From: Chitinophagaceae bacterium UBA1931
GTDB taxonomy: Bacteria > Bacteroidota > Bacteroidia > Chitinophagales > Chitinophagaceae
NCBI GenBank assembly: GCA_002337125.1
Contig: DDFJ01000004.1
Span: 186,001-250,000, forward strand
Direction of reading: 5' to 3'
Length of the DNA stretch: 64,000 nucleotides
The notes under the pieces were generated by a model. The model was not told the origin of the DNA, ran no database searches, and saw only the letters and a list, made by a program, of their open reading frames with translations. The position numbers and the translations under genes were made by a program. Positions 18,598 to 25,849 of this stretch are shown here, piece by piece. Position 1 is the first letter of the stretch, and each line of letters opens with the position of its first letter.

Positions 18598-19596
18598 TTA
18601 AGACCTGTGAGCTGTAATTGCTTCTTCAACCAAAGCTGAATAAAAATCTTCCAGTTTCCAGCCCATTGCCCTTACCTGCTGCGGAACAATGCTTGCATCG
18701 CTCTGCCCAGGCACTGTATTTATTTCAAGCATGTAAGGCTCCTGCTTTTCTTCATTATAAATAAAATCGATTCTTATCACACCTCCGCAATTAAACACTG
18801 CATAAACTTTTTTTGCAGCATCACTTACTTTTTTATACACTTCTTCGCTGGCTTCTGCAGGTGTAACTTCCGAACTCTTGCCATGATATTTTGCTATAAA
18901 ATCAAAAAACTCAACATCATCATGCGCTTTTACTTCTGTCATTGGCATTGCAATGATTTCGCCTTTTGATTTAAAAACACCAATTGTAAATTCTCTTCCG
19001 GTAATCATTTCTTCAATCAGCACCTGGTCGTCTTCGTTAAATGCTTTTTCAATGGCTGCAGAAAGATCTTCTTTCTTACTCACTTTACTCATGCCAATAC
19101 TGCTTCCGCCGTTATTGGGTTTTACAAATACCGGAAGCTTCAACTGTATTGAATCAGCATCAACAGGTGATTGCTTGAGCAGGTGAACACTTTTAGCCAC
19201 ATTTATTCCGGCAAATGCTGCTACAGCAACGGTATAACGTTTGTTGAAAGTAAGTGCCGATGTTGCCGCATTACAGGAAGTATAAGGCAAACCAAGCATA
19301 TCAAAATACCCCTGCAGTTTCCCATCCTCACCGGGTGTGCCATGCATGCCAACAAACACACAATCAAATTTCACTTTGCTACCACCTGCAGAAATTGAAA
19401 AATCTTCTTTGTTTACTGTTTGTTTGTGATTTTGTTCATCCGTATAAAACCATCCGTCTTTTGTAATGTCAATTACAAAAACATCGTATTTCGATTTGTC
19501 TAAATGATTGAAAATAGTTTTCGCACTTTTGTAAGAAATAACAGCTTCTCCGCTGTAGCCGCCTGTTACAAGTGCAATATTCAGTTTGTTGCTCAT
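18598..19596 (-). CDS. ddl: D-alanine--D-alanine ligase
   Basis: 332 residues. The N-terminal lobe begins IALVTGGYSGEAVISYKSA, the position of the usual GGxSxEhevS substrate loop. The ATP-grasp part has LPVFVKPNNGGSSIGMSKV, a hinge EEMITGREFTIGV and the metal site IRIDFIYNEEKQEPYMLEINTVPG. It makes the D-Ala-D-Ala dipeptide for peptidoglycan. It is the first gene of a probable operon with the PASTA protein and rhodanese. Confidence 0.95.
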   Translation of the reverse strand: MSNKLNIALVTGGYSGEAVISYKSAKTIFNHLDKSKYDVFVIDITKDGWFYTDEQNHKQTVNKEDFSISAGGSKVKFDCVFVGMHGTPGEDGKLQGYFDMLGLPYTSCNAATSALTFNKRYTVAVAAFAGINVAKSVHLLKQSPVDADSIQLKLPVFVKPNNGGSSIGMSKVSKKEDLSAAIEKAFNEDDQVLIEEMITGREFTIGVFKSKGEIIAMPMTEVKAHDDVEFFDFIAKYHGKSSEVTPAEASEEVYKKVSDAAKKVYAVFNCGGVIRIDFIYNEEKQEPYMLEINTVPGQSDASIVPQQVRAMGWKLEDFYSALVEEAITAHRS

Positions 19597-19671
19597 AATA
19601 TCTTTATATAAAACAGGTTGTTTTAGTTTTCAGTTATTCTTCAATAATCCTGCCACTTAAGTTTAGCCCGA

Positions 19672-20166
19672 TCATTGAACCGTTTCAGAAATTCCGGAGT
19701 TACCCGTATCCAGTACAAACTTCCATTTGCCATCGGGTTGTTTACGCCAGATGGAAAGATAGGTTCCCTGCAATGTAGTATCCCTGGTTTGTACTGCATA
19801 AACACCATACGTATAACCCATATCAAGTGAAGCTGCAATATCTGCGCCTTTAGGTTCCCACGACATGGTAAAAGATGTATCTTCCTGTGCATTGATGAAT
19901 TTGATAACATCATCATCAACTATAGGCAAATATCCCGGTCTTAATAAAACAGATTCATCAGCTGCATATTCAAGAAAAGCTTTTTTCATTCCTGATTTTG
20001 AAGTCATCTCAGAAAAAGCTTTATCCGTATCAATCATATTCTTAATCGCTTCTTCCAGGGCCGGGCTTATTTTCCCGTTTTCGCTTTGTTCAGGTGCTTT
20101 TTTAAATCCAAACCTGCAGCCGGTTATGCTTGTCAAAATCAAAAGAAAACAAATTAGCTTCTTCAT
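19672..20166 (-). CDS. Lipoprotein with a SnoaL/DUF4440-like (NTF2-fold) domain
   Basis: 164 residues with a lipoprotein signal peptide (MKKLICFLLILTSITGC). The mature part has the rhythm of the NTF2-like/DUF4440 fold: an N-terminal helix pair (IKNMIDTDKAFSEMTSKSGMKKAFLEYAADESVLLRPG, cut here by function not by sequence), a strand around FTMSWEPKGADIAASLDMGYTYG, then YLSIWRKQPDGKWKFVLDTG. Such proteins often bind small ligands or act as uncharacterised periplasmic enzymes. It stands between ddl and ferredoxin on the same strand. Confidence 0.75.
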   Translation of the reverse strand: MKKLICFLLILTSITGCRFGFKKAPEQSENGKISPALEEAIKNMIDTDKAFSEMTSKSGMKKAFLEYAADESVLLRPGYLPIVDDDVIKFINAQEDTSFTMSWEPKGADIAASLDMGYTYGVYAVQTRDTTLQGTYLSIWRKQPDGKWKFVLDTGNSGISETVQ

Positions 20167-20238
20167 AGCTGCAAGATACTATTTCGGGGTTTATTTTATT
20201 GTTACACTGCCACAATTCGCACTATTTTCACATCTCTA

Positions 20239-20275
20239 AAAAAAACAAGGTGAAGACGTTTCAAGCCCTCACCTT
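20239..20275 (-). terminator. Terminator of the ferredoxin gene
   Basis: On the minus strand, arms AAGGTGA / TCACCTT enclose a 15-base loop and are followed by GTTTTTTTT. It lies 75 bases past the ferredoxin stop. Confidence 0.7.
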
Positions 20276-20348
20276 TTCTTTAACGGGAAATATCACCCGC
20301 TGTATACCGGAATCATTCTTACGGGAATTCATCCATCATAAAATCTTT

Positions 20349-20696
20349 TTATCCATGTAAACGGGTCTTGCGTTCCATCAACGCTTCAACTGTTTCTGTA
20401 TATGCTTCGTCAGGTACGCAGCAGTCTACAGGACAAACAGATGCACACTGGGGTTCTTCGTGGAAGCCCTGGCATTCTGTACACTTGTTAGGAACGATGT
20501 AATAAGTATCCATGCTAACGGGAGCTTGCTTTGCAGCAGCGTCAACAACTGATCCGTCAATTAAAGTGTAAGAACCAGAAACAGCAGTTCCATCTGCCAT
20601 AGCCCATTCTACTCCACCTTCATAAATAGCATTGTTAGGACATTCGGGTTCGCAAGCACCGCAGTTGATGCATTCTTCGGTAATTTTTATTGCCAT
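20349..20696 (-). CDS. Ferredoxin with two 4Fe-4S clusters
   Basis: 115 residues. The first cluster motif is CINCGACEPECP, the second CTECQGFHEEPQCASVCPVDCC, which has the longer spacer typical of YfhL-type ferredoxins. Between them is an insertion of about 45 residues. It is a soluble electron carrier. It is divergently transcribed from an acyl-CoA reductase gene with overlapping promoters, which suggests it supplies electrons in related metabolism, although the partner is not shown by the sequence. Confidence 0.92.
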   Translation of the reverse strand: MAIKITEECINCGACEPECPNNAIYEGGVEWAMADGTAVSGSYTLIDGSVVDAAAKQAPVSMDTYYIVPNKCTECQGFHEEPQCASVCPVDCCVPDEAYTETVEALMERKTRLHG

Positions 20697-20729
20697 ACTG
20701 TTGTAATTTTTTTGGGGGTTAGATTAAAT

Positions 20730-20750
20730 TACTTTTGCACTTCAAATGTA
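20730..20750. promoter_or_regulatory. Interlocked divergent promoters for ferredoxin and acyl-CoA reductase
   Basis: The plus strand has TACTTTTG at 20730-20737 (27 bases before the reductase ATG). The minus strand has TACATTTG at 20750-20743 (46 bases before the ferredoxin ATG). Both match TANNTTTG exactly and are only 5 bases apart, so RNA polymerase could not occupy both at once. Confidence 0.55.
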
Positions 20751-20763
20751 AAAGAAAGTTTGA

Positions 20764-21759
20764 ATGAATTTACAACAAAGACAAGAAATTTTAGAACAAC
20801 TTCTGGAATACATCTCCGGCAACTCTCCTGAATGGGAGGAGGCAAAGGCCAAAGCTTACAGGCTGAACAGCTGGTTTGTGCCCGAATTTATTGAGCTGGC
20901 TGTGCAGTCAATTGCAGAACAGTTTTTGCAAAAGGATAAATTACAGCAATGGATTGAACATTACAGGATCGATGACAATATTACCCCGAAAACAGTTGGT
21001 ATTGTAATGGCGGGGAACATTCCCCTTGTTGGGTTTCACGACTTTCTCACCGTTTTTATCTGCGGCCATAAACAGGTATGCAAGCTTTCCAGCAAGGATG
21101 AAGTGTTACTAAAACATCTGGTTGAGCAAATGATTTCATGGAACCCGGCTGTTGCTGAGCGGGTAAAATTTGCCCCCATGCTGAAAGATTGTGATGCTTA
21201 CATTGCAACAGGCAGTGATAACAGTGCCCGCTACTTTGAATACTATTTTGGAAGATACCCGTCGATCATCCGCAAAAACAGGACCTCGGTTGCAATACTT
21301 ACAGGAAAGGAAACGAAAGAGGAACTGGACTTACTCGCCGATGATGTGATGCTATACTTTGGACTTGGCTGCAGAAACGTAACACAGCTTTATGTGCCTG
21401 CTGATTATGATTTTGTTCCGCTGCTTGGAGCATTGAAGAAATATAAATGGATGTTTGACCATCATAAATACCGCAACAATTACGATTACCAACTGGCCAT
21501 CTATATCATGAATGGCAAATTTTATATGACGAATGATTGTATAGTGCTGATTGAAAATGAAACGCCTTTCTCTCCCATTGGCACTATACATTACAGTTAT
21601 TATAATGATGCAGAGCAAACTGTCAGCAAACTGAAAGCAAATGAAGATATACAAGCTGTTGTTGGGCATAACAACATTCCTTTCGGGCAGGCTCAACAAC
21701 CTTCATTAATGGATTATGCTGATGGTGTTGATGTGATGCAATTCTTACTTGGACTTTAA
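20764..21759 (+). CDS. Acyl-CoA reductase (LuxC-like, aldehyde-dehydrogenase fold)
   Basis: 331 residues, shorter than LuxC of luminous bacteria (about 480) but covering the PF05893 core. Visible are the nucleotide-binding stretch VGIVMAGNIPLVGFHDFL, and GLGCRNVTQLYVP, whose Cys is at the position of the catalytic nucleophile of aldehyde dehydrogenases. It probably reduces an acyl-CoA or acyl group to the aldehyde with NADPH. There are no luxD/luxE-like genes nearby. The start is the ATG at 20764, with a matching promoter upstream. Confidence 0.85.
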   Translation: MNLQQRQEILEQLLEYISGNSPEWEEAKAKAYRLNSWFVPEFIELAVQSIAEQFLQKDKLQQWIEHYRIDDNITPKTVGIVMAGNIPLVGFHDFLTVFICGHKQVCKLSSKDEVLLKHLVEQMISWNPAVAERVKFAPMLKDCDAYIATGSDNSARYFEYYFGRYPSIIRKNRTSVAILTGKETKEELDLLADDVMLYFGLGCRNVTQLYVPADYDFVPLLGALKKYKWMFDHHKYRNNYDYQLAIYIMNGKFYMTNDCIVLIENETPFSPIGTIHYSYYNDAEQTVSKLKANEDIQAVVGHNNIPFGQAQQPSLMDYADGVDVMQFLLGL

Positions 21760-21872
21760 ACAATAAACAAATCATATTATCAGCGAAATTCCATAACGTA
21801 ATTACATTATTGAAATGATCACCGTCATTTTTTTAAAAGGATAAGAGATATACCTTTTGGAAAACTTTCTGT

Positions 21873-22280
21873 ATGAAACATTATCATATTGTTTCCCGGC
21901 TGGCTATTTATATGCTTTCAGTCGTACTGATTATTTTCGGAATTTTCCATTTTATGTATCCTTACGACTTACTGGTTTATGTACCCGACTTTTTACCCGG
22001 TGGCATTACCTGGGCTTATTTTGTTGGTGCTGCATTTATATTGGTTGGACTTTCATTTATGTTTAACCAATTTGTAAAAATCACCAGTTACCTGCTTGCT
22101 GTATTGCTCATCATTTTTATTTTGACAATTCATGTTCCCAATGCCCTTAATGCCGGCGCACCTGAAATGAGGCAATGGGCAATCATCAACATTCTGAAGG
22201 ATACAGCAATTGTTGGCTTTGCACTGCACATTGCAGCCAGCGCATACCACCAGCATTTGCATTTTGAAGACAACGATTAA
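21873..22280 (+). CDS. DoxX-like small membrane protein
   Basis: 135 residues with four predicted membrane helices: YMLSVVLIIFGIFHF, ITWAYFVGAAFILVGLSFMF, ITSYLLAVLLIIFILTIHV and a C-terminal one around TAIVGFALHIAASAY. The His in FGIFHFMYP and the layout fit the DoxX/DUF4870-like quinone-related family. The function is not known in detail. It stands alone, converging with pdxJ. Confidence 0.7.
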   Translation: MKHYHIVSRLAIYMLSVVLIIFGIFHFMYPYDLLVYVPDFLPGGITWAYFVGAAFILVGLSFMFNQFVKITSYLLAVLLIIFILTIHVPNALNAGAPEMRQWAIINILKDTAIVGFALHIAASAYHQHLHFEDND

Positions 22281-22322
22281 AAAAGTGTCAGATAATTATC
22301 AATAGAGTTTTCTAAAAAAGTA

Positions 22323-22366
22323 AAAGCGAAGAAACAGTTCATAAAATGATACTGATTCTTCGCTTT
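22323..22366. terminator. Hairpin between the convergent DoxX-like and pdxJ genes
   Basis: Perfect 11-bp arms AAAGCGAAGAA / TTCTTCGCTTT with an inner CAGT/ACTG pair and A/T-rich flanks. It can act as a terminator for both genes. Confidence 0.65.
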
Positions 22367-22395
22367 GCTATTGAAAGAAATGCTGTTACCCTGAA

Positions 22396-23121
22396 TTATT
22401 CCACTACAAGTTCACGCTTGTAAAGCTGAATAACATTTTCATAGCCGAGATACAAAGCATCACAGATGAGTGCATGCCCAATACTAACCTCATCAATCCA
22501 TGGAATGGTTGAGATTAAGTAGTTGAGATTTTCAAGATCAAGATCATGACCGGCATTTATGCCAAGTCCAAGTTCTTTAGCTCTTGTTGCAGCATCTAAA
22601 TAGTTTTCAATTGCCTGTTCTCTTTTACCAGCTGCAAATAACCTTGCATAACCTTCTGTATATAATTCAATACGGTCTGTACCGGTTTGTGCTGCACCTT
22701 CAATCATATCAATCATCGGGTTTACAAAAATGGATGTACGGATGCCTGCATCTTTAAACAGCTTCACCATTTTTGTTAAATAATCTTTGTGCGTGTAAGT
22801 ATCCCAACCATGATCGCTGGTAATTTGCCCCAATGTATCGGGTACCAGAGTTACCTGCTGAGGTTTCACTTCAAGCACAAGATCAATAAAAGATTGTTCC
22901 CTGCAGTTGCCTTCAATATTAAATTCAGTTGTAATAATTTTCCTGATGTCTCTCACATCATTATAACGGATATGGCGTTCATCTGGCCTTGGATGAACAG
23001 TTACACCATCAGCACCAAAACGCTGTGCATCTATTGCAGCTTTCAATACATCGGGTCTGTTTCCCCCACGACTATTTCTCAGCGTTCCGAACTTGTTGAT
23101 ATTAACGGATAATTTTGTCAT
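22396..23121 (-). CDS. pdxJ: Pyridoxine 5'-phosphate synthase
   Basis: 241 residues, standard length for PdxJ. Key stretches are LSVNINKFGTLRNSRGG at the N-terminus, GADGVTVHPRPDERHIRYNDV, QVTLVPDTLGQITSDHGWD, IELYTEGYA and LGINAGHDLDLENL, all characteristic of the TIM-barrel enzyme. It condenses 1-deoxyxylulose 5-phosphate with 3-amino-2-oxopropyl phosphate, the last step of de novo vitamin B6 ring formation. No other pdx gene is adjacent. Confidence 0.97.
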   Translation of the reverse strand: MTKLSVNINKFGTLRNSRGGNRPDVLKAAIDAQRFGADGVTVHPRPDERHIRYNDVRDIRKIITTEFNIEGNCREQSFIDLVLEVKPQQVTLVPDTLGQITSDHGWDTYTHKDYLTKMVKLFKDAGIRTSIFVNPMIDMIEGAAQTGTDRIELYTEGYARLFAAGKREQAIENYLDAATRAKELGLGINAGHDLDLENLNYLISTIPWIDEVSIGHALICDALYLGYENVIQLYKRELVVE

Positions 23122-23214
23122 GGTTCAAAGGTAATTAAAGTGTGGAAAAGGAAATTGCTGTTTGCAATTCTCCATTAACAAAATCTACTTAACTTTATGC
23201 CTTATTATTAAACT

Positions 23215-23433
23215 ATGAATTTTCTTACACCTTCATTAGGACTTTTGCTTTGGACTTCCTTTTGTTTGGTATCGTTGTTAATTGGCCTATTCATCGTTCT
23301 TAGAATCTGGAAAAGATCCAACATCGATTCAACAAAAAAACTTCTCTGGACAGCAGCAATCATCATTGCACCTATTCTCGGAATTATATTATACCTGATT
23401 ATTGAAAAAGAAACCCAAACAGTTTCTTCCTGA
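23215..23433 (+). CDS. PLDc_N-like mini membrane protein, type A copy 1
   Basis: 72 residues, two membrane helices (LGLLLWTSFCLVSLLIGLFIV and LLWTAAIIIAPILGIILYLI) separated by a short basic loop (RIWKRSNIDSTKK). The second helix with its LLW...AP.LG..LYL pattern is that of the PLDc_N (phospholipase D nuclease N-terminal) domain. No catalytic domain follows. It opens a run of five related genes and is closest to copy 4 (MNLLTPGLGLLVWTSF). Confidence 0.8.
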   Translation: MNFLTPSLGLLLWTSFCLVSLLIGLFIVLRIWKRSNIDSTKKLLWTAAIIIAPILGIILYLIIEKETQTVSS

Positions 23434-23458
23434 TAAACATTTACCTAAAAAAACAACT

Positions 23459-23674
23459 ATGAACAAGCTAAACGAATTATTAAACACTGCTTCACTATCG
23501 CTGATCATTTTCGTTATTGTGGCAATTCCAATGCACTTTATTTATAATGTCTGGAAACGACAGGACATTTCAACAGAAAGTAAATTACTGTGGATGATTT
23601 TCCTGATCATAGCTCCATTGATCAGCATCATTATCTACATGGCCTTTGGTTACAAAGAACCAAACAACAGTTAA
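23459..23674 (+). CDS. PLDc_N-like mini membrane protein, type B copy 1
   Basis: 71 residues from the ATG at 23459; the open frame reaches a TTG at 23402 inside the previous gene, which is not needed. Two helices flank the loop VWKRQDISTESK, and the second helix (LLWMIFLIIAPLISIIIYMAFGY) ends in the AFGYK motif also seen in the fifth gene. It lies 25 bases after type A copy 1, so they form an A-B pair. Confidence 0.78.
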   Translation: MNKLNELLNTASLSLIIFVIVAIPMHFIYNVWKRQDISTESKLLWMIFLIIAPLISIIIYMAFGYKEPNNS

Positions 23675-23783
23675 TTGAGTTCACAGCTGTTCTTTACTAC
23701 GCTTTGTGTTTTTGAACGCATTTCCTGTGTTAATGAAATATTATTATTTTTTTGTTTTGTATTTTAGCTTATAAACCTGAGCT

Positions 23784-24020
23784 ATGGATTCACTGACACC
23801 CCCTCTTTCAATAATTCTTGTTACGCTATTTGGATTATTATTAATAGCAGCCTTCATTCGTGCTTTATCAGTTTTATGGAACCGGGAGGACCTTTACCAA
23901 AGCACAAAAATACTTTGGATGATATTTATTGTAATTGCACCTTTTATAGGCATTCTTTGTTATTTTTTGTTTGGAGGAAGAAGTGATTTTGATGTGGAAG
24001 AAGAGGAAGATGCTGTGTAA
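23784..24020 (+). CDS. PLDc_N-like mini membrane protein, type C
   Basis: 78 residues: helix ILVTLFGLLLIAAFIRAL, loop LWNREDLYQSTK, helix ILWMIFIVIAPFIGILCYFLFGG, then an acidic tail (DFDVEEEEDAV) unlike the other four. It sits in the middle of the run, between the two A-B pairs. The longer spacing before it (109 bases, very AT-rich) may hold a separate promoter, although no clear box was found. Confidence 0.78.
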   Translation: MDSLTPPLSIILVTLFGLLLIAAFIRALSVLWNREDLYQSTKILWMIFIVIAPFIGILCYFLFGGRSDFDVEEEEDAV

Positions 24021-24068
24021 TAATCTTTTAAAGTAATTACAACCATGCTTGATTTTAAAATCTGATTT

Positions 24069-24296
24069 ATGAATTTACTTACCCCTGGCCTTGGGTTGCT
24101 GGTTTGGACTTCTTTTATTATTGTTTCACTACTTATTGGATTATTCCTGGTCTTTAAAATCTGGAATAAAAAAGACATTGATCAAACAACAAAGCTTCTG
24201 TGGACGTTATTGATCATTTTTGCTCCATTTTTGGGCATTATTTTATTTTTAATTTTTGGCCGAAATCAGGGATCTGAAATAACCAAAAAACAATAA
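24069..24296 (+). CDS. PLDc_N-like mini membrane protein, type A copy 2
   Basis: 75 residues. It is nearly collinear with the first gene of the run: MNLLTPGLGLLVWTSF against MNFLTPSLGLLLWTSF, then VSLLIGLFLVFKIWNKKDIDQTTKLLW and an LGIILFLIFGR end. The duplicated gene order strongly suggests copying of the A-B pair as one unit. Confidence 0.8.
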   Translation: MNLLTPGLGLLVWTSFIIVSLLIGLFLVFKIWNKKDIDQTTKLLWTLLIIFAPFLGIILFLIFGRNQGSEITKKQ

Positions 24297-24306
24297 GAAA
24301 AACACA

Positions 24307-24522
24307 ATGCAAATTTCTGATCATGTTTTAAACAACATCACAACTTCTCTGATCCTTTTTTTATTGATTATAGCTCCTTTGCATTATTTGTACAGCGTTT
24401 GGAGACGAACAGATATTTCAACAGAAGCAAAAATACTCTGGACAATGTTTCTTGTTTTTGCTCCTGTAATAAGCATTATTATTTACCTGGCATTTGGCTA
24501 TAAGAAACAAAAGGATCGCTAA
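24307..24522 (+). CDS. PLDc_N-like mini membrane protein, type B copy 2
   Basis: 71 residues, closest to type B copy 1: the loop VWRRTDISTEAKILW and the end ISIIIYLAFGYK match residue for residue over much of their length. It follows type A copy 2 by 10 bases. Its stop codon overlaps the stop of the convergent SET-domain gene in the four bases CTAA. Confidence 0.8.
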   Translation: MQISDHVLNNITTSLILFLLIIAPLHYLYSVWRRTDISTEAKILWTMFLVFAPVISIIIYLAFGYKKQKDR

Positions 24523-24932
24523 ATAAACCCTCTGCAGTTCTTTGCTCCGCATTTGCAGGGAAGCTTGCCATCATGATGTGTTTCACCATAATCGCAGGTA
24601 AGCTCTTCACCTTTTTTTATCGGGCGGAGTGAATAAAATTCAACCTGCCTGTATGCCCGGCGCATATATGTATTTGGGTCGCAGGAGTGATTAATGTATG
24701 ATAACTCATTTCGGTTAACACTTGCATCCAACGCAACAGGATCGTTGTCAAACTCAACCATCAGCAACTCACCTGCATGCTGCTGTTTTACTCTTCGTTG
24801 CGCTTCTTTATAGCTGATGATTTCACCAGCCATGTTTCCCAGCTTTCTTTTTGCAGGAATCAACTTTAATGCAAATGCACCCTTGCCCGCCACTTTACTT
24901 TTCTTCACTTCTATTGGAAAATTCAATTTCAT
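24519..24932 (-). CDS. SET-domain protein (putative lysine methyltransferase)
   Basis: 137 residues forming a compact SET domain. Visible are the N-terminal GKGAFAL, the NHSCDPN motif, the catalytic-site region GEELTCDYGE and a post-SET-like Cys cluster, CKCGAKNCRG, which would bind zinc with a third Cys from the core. SET proteins transfer methyl groups from S-adenosylmethionine to lysine. Small bacterial forms are common, with mostly unknown targets. It may share a transcript with the DUF2452 gene upstream (30 bases). Confidence 0.87.
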   Translation of the reverse strand: MKLNFPIEVKKSKVAGKGAFALKLIPAKRKLGNMAGEIISYKEAQRRVKQQHAGELLMVEFDNDPVALDASVNRNELSYINHSCDPNTYMRRAYRQVEFYSLRPIKKGEELTCDYGETHHDGKLPCKCGAKNCRGFI

Positions 24933-24962
24933 TTTTCTAAACTTTTGATTTTTACATTGTCC

Positions 24963-25751
24963 TTATACTTCCATCCATGTATGATCGGCTAATAATTTTG
25001 CAGAAGCAACAAATTGTTTAAACGGACTGCTATCGCCCCACTCCTGCGGACTGATCATCGAAAGTAAATAAGTATCATCATGCCGTTGAAACAAATGATA
25101 CACCTGCCCGATTACCGGACGAAAATTAAGCTTGGCTTCATAAATCATCAATGATAATTCTTTCCGTTTTACAATTTCCTGCGCCTGTCTTGCAAGTAAT
25201 TCAATCTGTTGTTTAATCTGGTCGAGCTGCATATTTGTTTGCTCTTCCATTGCCTGCAATGCCTGGTGACGGATTACTCCCTCTTTTGTAGGCTTAATCA
25301 CCACACCTCCAATACTTGAAGCATAAGGAAGCACACTCATCTGCTTGTGATAAATTTCAACATTTTTAAACCGCTTGTATTCTGGAGTAAATCCTTCCTG
25401 CGTAATACGCATAAAACCGTTGGGAAGAATTTCATGCGTAGCAGTAAACTTCACCTGCCCGTTAGTGATTAATTCAATCACCATTGTGGAAGAGTTGGGT
25501 ATTTCAGATCTGATCTTCTGAGCAATTTCTGTTTTCTCAAAATCATGCATTGCTCCATCAGGCAAAAAATTGTATGAAGTATAAAATGCTTCATTTAAAT
25601 GTGTAACCCAGTTTATGCTTAATGCCAGTACAGTTCCGTTTTTTACCGATTCAATTTTACAGTTACCGCTCTTTGGTGTTTCACCAAATTCATAACTGCA
25701 CTTTTCCGGGAACAGCTGCCATGATGCCAAAAAATTATATGCCTGAACCAT
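24963..25751 (-). CDS. DUF2452 protein with an extra N-terminal domain
   Basis: 262 residues. The C-terminal half (from about residue 135: LPYASSIGGVVIKPTKEGV, ALQAMEEQTNMQLDQIKQQ, RPVIGQVYHLFQR, KLLADHTW) is the DUF2452 domain, normally a protein of about 150-180 residues on its own. The first 130 residues form a separate beta-rich region of unknown family (SWQLFPEKCSYEFGE ... LPNGFMRITQEG), reminiscent of lipocalin-like or DUF1579-like folds. A coiled stretch links them. The function is unknown. No signal peptide is seen. Confidence 0.75.
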   Translation of the reverse strand: MVQAYNFLASWQLFPEKCSYEFGETPKSGNCKIESVKNGTVLALSINWVTHLNEAFYTSYNFLPDGAMHDFEKTEIAQKIRSEIPNSSTMVIELITNGQVKFTATHEILPNGFMRITQEGFTPEYKRFKNVEIYHKQMSVLPYASSIGGVVIKPTKEGVIRHQALQAMEEQTNMQLDQIKQQIELLARQAQEIVKRKELSLMIYEAKLNFRPVIGQVYHLFQRHDDTYLLSMISPQEWGDSSPFKQFVASAKLLADHTWMEV

Positions 25752-25849
25752 AATAAATCCAATTTCGCTTTATCTGTCAATTATTACAAAAGTAAACAAA
25801 CAATAAAGAGCCGACATTGTTTAGTAAATTGCACACCTGAATTTTATCT

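Noticed and set aside
19641..19919. Second minus-strand frame overlapping the NTF2-like lipoprotein
   Set aside because: A frame shadow; the lipoprotein frame has the signal peptide and family pattern.
20764..21759. Part of a bioluminescence (lux) operon
   Set aside because: No luxA, B, D or E genes are nearby; LuxC-like reductases are widespread outside luminous bacteria.
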